Shown here piece after piece: positions 56,530 through 64,000 of a DNA stretch of 64,000 bases; the first letter of the stretch is position 1; each line of letters begins with the position of its first letter. A program made the position numbers and the translations under genes. The stretch is from contig JAAKBF010000171.1 in the NCBI GenBank assembly GCA_012656075.1, forward strand, positions 496,001-560,000. Direction: 5' to 3'. The notes below the pieces were generated by a model. That model searched no databases, had not been told where the DNA came from, and saw only the letters and a list, made by a program, of their open reading frames with translations. This stretch comes from Phytophthora hibernalis (Eukaryota; Oomycota; Peronosporomycetes; Peronosporales; Peronosporaceae).

Positions 56530-57130
56530 AGAGCTGAGCTCGAATGTTGGCATAACAGGGCTGCGACGCCGCACATCGTGTTTTCGTTGTATATTTTCAT
56601 CCCGAATGGGCTGACCCAGTAATAGTTTGGACGCCACAAGTTCAGAGACTGCTTTCTGCTGCACGAACACTGGAGTATCTTCGTCAATGTAGCTTTTCAA
56701 AGAGGGCGGCCCATAGACAAAAGCGCTTTCCATTCCGATGAATAACGCTCTCTCTCACACAAAACGACCATCTCTTTGAAGTAAAGAGCATCGCTATGGG
56801 AAAACGCATCCATTGTATACGTCAGTACAAACAGTGGAAACAGAATTTGCTCCTTCAGGTGCTCGTTCAACCGCGACGATTGGTCGTTATCCTATGGCTC
56901 TGTGAAGTCGCGTACCTTAAGAGTTGGTATACCACTCCAGTAACCTTTCTCCGTTAGTACTGTGCTGGCTTCCATCGGCGATCTTCGCAAAAGCCTAATT
57001 AGGTGACACCATTACTGTCCTTGCGGTCAATAAGTGTTCTGGCCTCATCGACGACCAGCACAAGCAACCGATCGAATGTCTTATACTCATCGCTGGGATC
57101 AATTGTCGGCTTTCTCTTGGTGATGGATGG
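56530..57130 (-). pseudogene. P-loop NTPase-like fragment (VDEAR Walker B type)
   Basis: Minus strand, near 57065-57020: LLVLVVDEARTLIDRKD resembles a Walker B strand. Further down are TLFRLLRRSP-like and GYWSGIPTLKVRDFTEP segments near 56900. A 56733-56479 frame follows, beginning FVYGPPSLKSYI and continuing VSELVASKLLLGQP. This order resembles the C-terminal NTPase-like regions of large oomycete families that include some Crinkler-type proteins. No Crinkler N-terminal LFLAK signal is present. Stops cut it repeatedly. The family call is tentative. Confidence 0.35.
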
Positions 57131-57480
57131 CCTCTTTGGCGAGATCATCCGCCTCGACATCCGAAAACAACGCAAACCACTCGTTACTCACGAGGAAATA
57201 TAACAAACACACGTAAAAATCTGTGCAGCACAGTAGCGCATCTCCTAGAATAAACACAAACAGGAGATCCTCTGCCGCTGTGTATGGCTGCGCACACTCG
57301 GCCACGTGATTCAACGGCGTCACGGTTGTCAACGTGTGGGTGCCGCGTCACACTACCCCGCACCACATTACAGCCGCGCCACACTACACCACACCACATT
57401 TCAATCTTCCGTTGGGCAACTCCGAGCAAGCAGCGTCGCAACCATTCGCTGGCGGAGTGCCCAGCACACGCACACCGAAG

Positions 57481-58285
57481 ATGCCGGGCCTGAGCGCGGT
57501 AGAGCTGTCCCCGCAGACGCTGTATCCGGGCGGCACAATCGAGTATTTTTCGCGTGCCTTTGTTTGGGACGATCACAGATGCCACGTAGCTGTAGTGAAT
57601 CGCGTTGTCGGAAGTGGTATGGAGTTCCCGATAGCTGTCGACATGCCGGAGAGCATCCCGCAGGACATGATGAGGAGGAGGGTGGCGGACCGCTCCGGCG
57701 AGCCGCCGCTGCCCGACGCCACCAAGTGACGGAAACTTCGGACGTGCCAGCTGAGTGGTGGGTCTTTCGTGTCTACAGCGCTCTCAAAAAGGCCCTCGAT
57801 GGCGCAGTTGTGGATTCTATCGATGCAGTACACAAGGCTGTTCGTCATATGCCCGAGGAGATCGTTCCGGAAAGCCCGCAGTCGGTCTGCCTCAGCCCTC
57901 AGCAGGCGGACCAAGAAACGGAGGAACCGCCCAGCGCATGTGTCGTCGACTTGACATTGCTTTCAAGCCAAGAAATCAAAGCTCTATTCCTGGCACACAC
58001 GAACAATTCGAGGAAACTGCTGAAAATTCGTGTATTACCGAGATTATCGACCTAGTATCGTCACAGGAGAAGGATTCCCAGGAAGTGGCATCGAGCGGGT
58101 CGGTGGCGAGCGATGCGGGTCTCTTCAGCGACGCAATGATCGGGGGCGCGGCTGCGTACCTGAAATCAGTCCCTAATCGCCACGCCCGACTCAAGATCTG
58201 GCACCAACCCAAGAAGCGGAACGGGCAGTGGTTGATGCCGAGGTCATGGAAGCGCAAGATCAGCGAAGTGTGCAATTACCAGTAG
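57481..58285 (+). pseudogene. Unknown protein, two-frame ORF
   Basis: ATG 57481 opens a GC-rich frame (LYPGGTIEYFSRAFVWDDH, FPIAVDMPESIPQDMMRRR) that stops at 57727-57729. An adjacent frame continues with VPAEWWVFRVYSALKKALDG and VDSIDAVHKAVRHMPEEIV to 58053. A third covers 57991-58285 (SVPNRHARLKIWHQPKKRNG). The series looks like one protein broken by two frameshifts. I remember similar sequences only as unnamed repetitive oomycete genes. It lies on the same strand as the SET relic and could be its N-terminal part. Confidence 0.4.
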
Positions 58286-58654
58286 CGGCAAACAGATACA
58301 CCACACAAGGACTGTGAAGGCCATCCAGATCCAGAGCATTCTCAGTTCGCCCGAGGTGACGTCGCGGCTCCGCAACTTGCACGCCCGACGCGCCTCATTT
58401 CCTGAGACTCCTTCCCAAGAAGCTGCACTGCCTCTCCAAGAGGTGCCGGCATCGTGCGCATCGAGACGTGTAGTACCAGCGGTATAACCTTCCGTGACAT
58501 AGATGAGTTTGACCCTCGCCAATGCATTGGCGACTGCTTCCTGGACTCGTGTAAGAACGCCGCGAGTGCGACGTTCAGCACTCAAGCTGCTGTAGCCTGG
58601 CGGCACGTTGCAGCAACGCACCTCGGACTATCGAGGCACTGAGACTCTTCGACA

Positions 58655-59075
58655 CTGGGCGAATTGGGCTAGGAGTGTTAACGACGACCAACCTAGACGT
58701 TGAAGACGTGCTGGGCAAGTATTGCGAGGAATTGAGTGACTTTCCGGCCATTGGGGAAGGGCAGCCAGATCAGGCGGTGAAGCAAAACAGCGGCTTCACG
58801 TTGTAATACAACGCCAAGTCCTCCAACCAGAACTTCGTCTACGTTGACGCGCTAAAGAGCGGCTCGATAACCCGCTTCATTTGCCGCGCATGCGACCCCA
58901 ACGCGACGTTCGTGGAACAGCAGAACCGCTCGAGCGTGAAGCTTGTGGTTAAGATGATCAGAGATGAAAGGGAAGGCGCTCGGATCACCGTTCATTACGG
59001 AAACGAGTGTGTGGTGGGGCGGGCTCTCAGAATTTGCGTTCTGGAGGGCTCGATCTACACACAAAGCGCACTTCA
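58655..59075 (+). pseudogene. SET-domain (protein lysine methyltransferase) relic
   Basis: SET domains transfer methyl from S-adenosylmethionine to lysine. The C-terminal half is readable: LGLGVLTTTNLDVEDVLGKY near 58665, QAVKQNSGFTL near 58785, then in the next frame GSITRFICRACDPNATFVEQ (58858-58917) with the C-x-P-N part of the N-H-x-C-x-P-N motif, and GARITVHYGNE near 58975-59010 (the E-I-T-x-x-Y-G motif). The usual N-H before the Cys reads CRA here. Stops and a frame change near 58803 make it non-functional. Confidence 0.7.
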
Positions 59076-59169
59076 CACACTGTACGTCACGTGCGGTGCG
59101 CTGAATTTCCGGGTCTTGACCAACGTGATTGCGTTGGACGGGTGTTCAAGCGTTCGATGCTAAAGTCGT

Positions 59170-60072
59170 CTGCGGGGTAACGTCTGCGTGGAAACCTTCA
59201 CGCGAACGTCGAGTCTTGTAAGTCGAAGCGTCTCTCTAATAGACGTGACTTCTTCTCCGTAGAGGGTTGCTTTGCTTTGCCTTGGCTGTCGGGGTCGACG
59301 AGTTGCTATTCCTTGGTTGTAGTTGCCGACGAGTCGCTATTCCTGCCCTTGCGGGACTTTGTTGCTATACCTGCCCTCGCGGGACTTGAGTTTAACGTGC
59401 CTTCCTGTCAGACACGGGTTGGGGGTTGAGACCACGGCGAGTCTCCCTCGATCTACTGAAGAACGTATAGAACTTCACAGAAGCAGACGACGGAAACACT
59501 TAGTGTCCAAAGAAGGTTGATTTGCCTTGAGCTCTTGGTTACTAATTCGTGACTGCCCTACAATCTTCCTACGCTTCGTGCTGACTACACACTTCGTGCG
59601 ATCTTCGACTCACCCTTTATCCACACATCATCGGATGACCGGCTGCCTTCCTGCGTGCTTGTCCAACGCCACAATCTTGTTTACGCTCCCCGTGATGCGT
59701 TTGTTGAAGTTCGACGTTAAGTACGAACGTCGATCGTCGATCGTCGAACGTCGATCGTCGACCATCACTCTTCAGCAGTATCTTGGTATTCCGGATAAGT
59801 ACGACTCCACTCGTGGGTACACTTTGTCATGTGCCCTGAAGGTCTCCCGATGGTGACCTATTCTTGACGTCGTATTCCCTCCATCTTTTCCAACGCACTA
59901 CACCACAGCCGCCCCCATCTGCGTGAAGCGTACTCTCCAGGTAAGCTTCGTCGCTGATGTATGATTCTCCATCCATCGTCGCCTCCTTCCTTCCATCACC
60001 GCATGCGCTACTAACGCTAGGATGCCTGTTCGTGCTTCATCTTCGTTCTGACAGCCCGTCGCGCACACCTCC
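59170..60072 (+). repeat. Gypsy LTR and leader region (probable)
   Basis: Non-coding region directly before a Gypsy gag. It contains internal repeats: GACGAGTTGCTATTCCT and GACGAGTCGCTATTCCT near 59297 and 59328, and two copies of CCTGCCCT(T/C)GCGGGACTT (59345 and 59371). A (GATCGTC)n-type run lies at 59721-59763. I assign it as LTR from position; the second LTR is not in the window. Confidence 0.45.
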
Positions 60073-62930
60073 ATGTCCACATCGGAGACCCCTTCGTTGC
60101 TCTCTTCATGTTCGGCACCGACTTCCACCTCGCCACCGACTTCGTCGACCGCGGCGACATCACCTGACACTTCGTCTGCTAGTGCCGTAGCTACTGCAAC
60201 GTCCGCCCCAGGGACTTCGCAGGAGTTGACGTCGTATTGTCAGGAGTGCGCGGCCGGTCGACGACCCGCTTCAGCTCTGCCTGCTCTGCCTCGTGTATTT
60301 CCTGCTGGGAATGCACCCTCGACCCCGTTATGCGGAGCAGTGTGCTGCAGCAGTTGGCCGCCGAGAATTACTCACTCGTTGTTGCCCATTCCGACACGGA
60401 GGGTCGAGTGACCGGTCTACTGAATCATGCAGCCGGACTTCACGCGGAGCTGGCAAGTCTACGAGCAGAGTAGATCGATCAGCGAGACCAGATTCAACAG
60501 GCAACCACCATGACCACTTCCCAAGTGCAGTCGATAGTGCAGCTGGCAAGTGAACGGGACGCACTTTGTCACGATATTGCCCAAGTTCGAGCATCTTTGC
60601 AGTCCGTCGGGCAGCAACTAGCCAGCGCCCAGTCCGCAAGTGATGTTGCGCACCAGGATCTCGCTGCAGAATTGCAGGCAGCGCAGGACCGAATTCGGGA
60701 TCTACGGGCCGAACTTCGTACCGCTCAACGGGTCTCCATTTCTTCGGCGCCGCCTGGACATCTCACATTGCCATCGTCGACTACCGAATCTATTCCTTCA
60801 CAACCTTCGACGTCACTCGTTTCACTCACAGCTCTTCAGCATGAGCTAGTTCGGTCTCAGGAAAGTGAACGCCACTCGAGAAGCTGCCCATTCCGCCTCG
60901 ATGCGTCGAGAGCAAGCTGAGAAGAGTCTCCAAGCTGCCGAACAAGAGGTCCAACGTCTTCGTAGTGCCGTCTCGATGGCCACGATCCGTGGCGACGCGT
61001 ACAAAGGTTTGTTTGATCAGAACGTCGAGCAACGGACGAAGGACAACGCGGAATCGTCCCAAGTGATCGAGTCACTCGGTACGTATCGGCGTTCTAGTTC
61101 AGTCGAACTCCGCGATCTTTCTAATGTTTGTTCTGCATCCAGCCCTGCAAATTACCGAATTGGAGACCCGAGTCGCAGACTTGCGTCAAATTACCGAGCA
61201 GTACGGCGAGGAACAAGCGTCTCTGTCCTCGCGGGCCGGCGATGCTGAAGAACGAGCAACCCGACTGGAGGTTTCGTTGGCATCGATGACCTCCTTCCGT
61301 GATGATGAAATTACCCGTCGTGTGTGGGGAGAGAGAGAACTCACTGCTGCGCGGACTGCTATCGCCGAATTGAATCGGGAGAAGAACACCTTGACTCAAG
61401 AACGCGACAACTTCGAGCGACAACTGCGCCAAGCACTCACTGATCGGGAGCTTGCACGTTCGACGCTCGAGCTGGTGCGAGGTGCGGTCTTCCCACCATC
61501 GACTTCTACGTCCATTTCCGTTATTCCATCCATGGGTGGGTCATCAGTGTTTCCCCTATTTCCGCCTGGTTCGCCGCCTCGCCCCCGCAAAGCCCTGCGA
61601 ATGCACGCGCCCCTGCAAGGTTCTGATGCGGCTGACCCAGAGGATCCAACACATGCAGATACCCCAGACGCATCGACCCAGCCTAGCGCAGTGGTCTCTT
61701 CTACGGGAAAAGGAAATCCCGTTCGTCGACAGCCAAACGTCGAGCCACAGCTTCACCACCGAGACAGTCGAAGACGCCCAAGAAAATCTCCAGCGTCCTG
61801 CCCAAGAAGACTACGTCTCGGCTTCCAAAAGATATCCCCGGTGTTACAAGTCCATATCCGGATCCTCCACCGTCGACACTCGATTCATCTACTCCCGCAT
61901 CGACCTCTTCGTCCCAACCGGCATCGTCGCGTCAAGCTTCAGCTCCATGTGACGATAGCGGTGACGAGGGCTCATCATCGGGTGATTCTGACAGCGATTC
62001 AGAGGACAACTCCACGTCTCCCAACAACCATGACACCGACGATGAAGAAGATGATGGAGTTCGTCCGGCCATGAATGCGATTCAGCTCTTCTTTCGCCCC
62101 GTCCTACCTCCTACCAGAGCTTTGACTTCTTGGGGCAGCACGGATGTTCGTCCTTGGGATGGAGATTCATTGCGCGCCGTGCGCTTCGCGACGGTCACGG
62201 TCGACGAGATTCGTGTGATATTTCCACCTCCACTTGCCTCCGGTTGGATTCATCCCGCCAAACGACGTAAGGATGATACACAACGAGGCCCTGTTGACGA
62301 ATGTCCAGATCCAAAAATGTACTCCAAGAGACCCTGGCTGAAGCTGCGGAAACTGCCGCCCTCGCTGACTTTCGCCGTTGGGGATGTCGATTTCGCAACG
62401 TTGATCAGGGTTTATAACGTCCACCTGAATAAGTGGTGTCAAGTGTACTGGGAGGGTACTCATACGTTCCCCGTGGGGAGAAGCCTTCTGAGTACCTGCA
62501 GGATCTCTTGAGTGCAATGTCGGATCGTCGCTCGCGTGCCAAGGTCAACTTCGAGCAGACCGTGTTGCCTGAGGTAGTTCGTCTAATGCGTCATGGGCGT
62601 TGTGACATCGACATCCTGCTCGACCCCATCTTCATGACGTTCCCGCCATCCCGTAACCGCACGAAATGGTTTCTAGTTGGCGACGTTACCACGCTCGACG
62701 ACGGCTCGGAGGACCCGAAGTGTTTGAGAGGACCCGAAGTGTTTGTTGCGGTCGATGCATGCGGTCGACAAAGCAGAGCCTTGGCGAATTTTCTTTCACC
62801 GCGCACGAGCCGACCACCCTGCCCAACATATTGCACGTCTTCGAAGCAAGTTCATCCAAGCGGCCGAGTAGCGGTGCAGCTTCGTAGTCGTTTCTTCATT
62901 CGTAATTTCAATTCACCTTCTTCTGGAATG
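60073..62930 (+). pseudogene. Gypsy gag with long coiled coil
   Basis: From ATG 60073 there is a Ser/Thr/Pro-rich leader (TSTSPPTSSTAATSPDTS). Then heptad coiled coil appears in shifting frames: VQSIVQLASERDALCHDIAQ near 60530, AELQAAQDRIRDLRAELRTA near 60670, and ALQITELETRVADLRQITEQ (61138 on) with TRLEVSLASMTSFRDDEI. A Ser/Pro-rich section follows, then a capsid-like end (62433-62730: LRHGRCDIDILLDP-like MRHGRCDIDILLDPIF). Oomycete Gypsy gags commonly have this layout. Frames change about six times. No protease, RT or integrase follows on this strand before the opposite-strand pol. Confidence 0.65.
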
Positions 62931-63129
62931 TTTTCAGGTGTTCGACCTTGGCCACCTTCACATATACCTTTGCACTCCCCTTCCTCCTTCGATATACCAA
63001 CGGCCTTCCCGTTGGGTTTTCTTCCATTGTTGATGACAGGGCCTGTTCCTGTATCACTCCTCCTCCTGTTAACGCAGCCATCCTGCGATACCTTCTACCT
63101 TCAATCCTGGTGAGATCCTGTCTCCCACC

Positions 63130-64000
63130 ATTCCCTTGCCTACTCGGCACTCGTCGGTTCGCTCGATTGCATCGCTTCGAACCGATGTTCACCCGTCCTG
63201 CGTCGAGCAAAATCGTAGATTAGCCCTCCGCAGTTCAAGTCAGCTTCGTCGACCCACGTGGTCTCTTCATATCCTTTCCAGCGTCGCGTAGTGCCCGTCC
63301 ATATCGGGTTCGACGTCCAGTTCGTACATCGAGAATAGCCTCGACCTCAAACACTTCTTCTCCTAGCGCTTCTGATATCCAACTGTCCTCGGGTAGCATT
63401 TCTTCATCGAAGTCAAGACGATCTTCCTGCGGCACCCGCAGATCTATTGTCGGGTGTGTCGGATATATTGTCACACTGGTTTTAGCTTCGAGATGTGTAC
63501 CACAGGGTACAGTTGGTACGGCGTACCAGCGATTTCCAACTTTACTGCGTAACTACTCACCATTTCTTGCACTCTGAAAGGTCCATGCCACTGGTGGGCG
63601 AGCTTCTTCGCGTATCCCGGCTTCACTCGATCCAGGAATAACCAGACCTGCGCGCCCTCGTCGATGGTGGTTTCGGTCACCGTTTCGTTGTGCGTCTCCG
63701 CCCTTTCAGCTATGGCCGCTCGTAATAGGTCCGCCGCCTGCGCGCGCATGCATATAGTGTTTCTGGATGTGGAAGCGCCACCTGCGCGGCTGTGAGTCTT
63801 GACGTCGCGTGTTGCCCACTGAGAGTGAGGCTTCGATCGTCGAGCGGGGTCCCAGCCGTGAACTAAAAAAATGGGGTCTCTTTTCTCACTCGATCATACG
63901 CCGTGTTCAATGAGTAGGTGGGTCTCTCCGCGTATTCATCCCAGTCTCGTTGGTGTTCGTCTTCAACGTACATCTTGATGGATCGAGTAATCGTTTGTAC
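63130..64000 (-). pseudogene. Gypsy pol 3' end (integrase C-terminus, chromodomain-like)
   Basis: Minus strand from the window edge: MYVEDEHQRDWDEYAERPTY, running into SLNTAYDRV, and PFFLVHGWDPRS are the end of a Gypsy integrase core. The integrase C-terminal module follows (63749-63471: QVWLFLDRVKPGYAKKLAHQ, WHGPFRVQEM, YPVVHISKLKPV). A chromodomain-like tail comes next (FEVEAILDVRTGRRTRYGR, then TTWVDEADLNCGGLIYDF) and RFEAMQSSE closes the protein near 63155. The frame changes near 63760, 63470 and 63280. The element continues beyond the window. Confidence 0.88.

Noticed and set aside
61121..61432. Minus-strand frame of 103 codons in the 61-kb region
   Set aside because: Antisense to the well-formed Gypsy gag coiled coil on the plus strand.

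Overview
This window looks like a gene-poor, transposon-packed stretch of an oomycete nuclear genome, most likely Phytophthora-like. The case rests on the mix of Copia, Gypsy, DIRS-like, hAT, Mutator-like, piggyBac, Tc1 and pogo relics, on short introns with GTAAGT donors and CTAAC branch sites, on a ciliary IFT56 relic (a flagellated zoospore lineage), and on mid-range GC. I cannot name a species. I found no gene that I would call intact. Nearly every recognisable reading frame is cut by frameshifts, stops or insertions.

Layout. 1.6-8.9 kb: a Copia element with two 204-205 bp LTRs and a 5-bp target duplication, inserted inside the signal-peptide coding region of a small cysteine-rich secreted protein. 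The Copia itself carries two nested insertions: a 749-bp TA-duplicating MITE, and a 793-bp TIR element holding a piece of the host Fe-S assembly gene NBP35. 9.2-10.0 kb: decayed EF-hand gene. 11.4-18.7 kb: a mosaic of hAT halves in opposite orientations and four truncated Copia pieces. 22.7-25.3 kb: Mutator-like transposase relic. 26.3-29.2 kb: piggyBac-type MITE and the N-terminal half of a piggyBac transposase. 34.0-37.4 kb: RNase H, then a DIRS-like reverse transcriptase, then a tyrosine recombinase. 38.2-40.6 kb: pogo-like transposase and a second copy of the MITE inside a TATAGTG-type tandem repeat. 41-42.5 kb: an acetyl-CoA carboxylase fragment just downstream of a hAT C-terminus.

43.0-56.3 kb: the most striking architecture. 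A 1.93-kb segment, carrying a coiled-coil gene and the 5' part of IFT56/TTC26, is present twice in inverted orientation. The 9.4-kb spacer holds a TTAA-flanked 3.8-kb piggyBac element, a broken BTB/BACK-like gene and a complete Tc1 element with 108-bp TIRs. 56.5-59.1 kb: a fragment with a VDEAR-type Walker B motif, an unknown ORF and a SET-domain relic. 59.2-64.0 kb: two convergent Gypsy fragments (gag on +, pol on -).

There is no operon logic here. The relationships are those of nested mobile elements, host gene fragments carried by them, and segmental duplication. Family names come from remembered motifs, since no search could be run. Boundaries quoted to the base are the ones supported by matching repeat ends; others are approximate.
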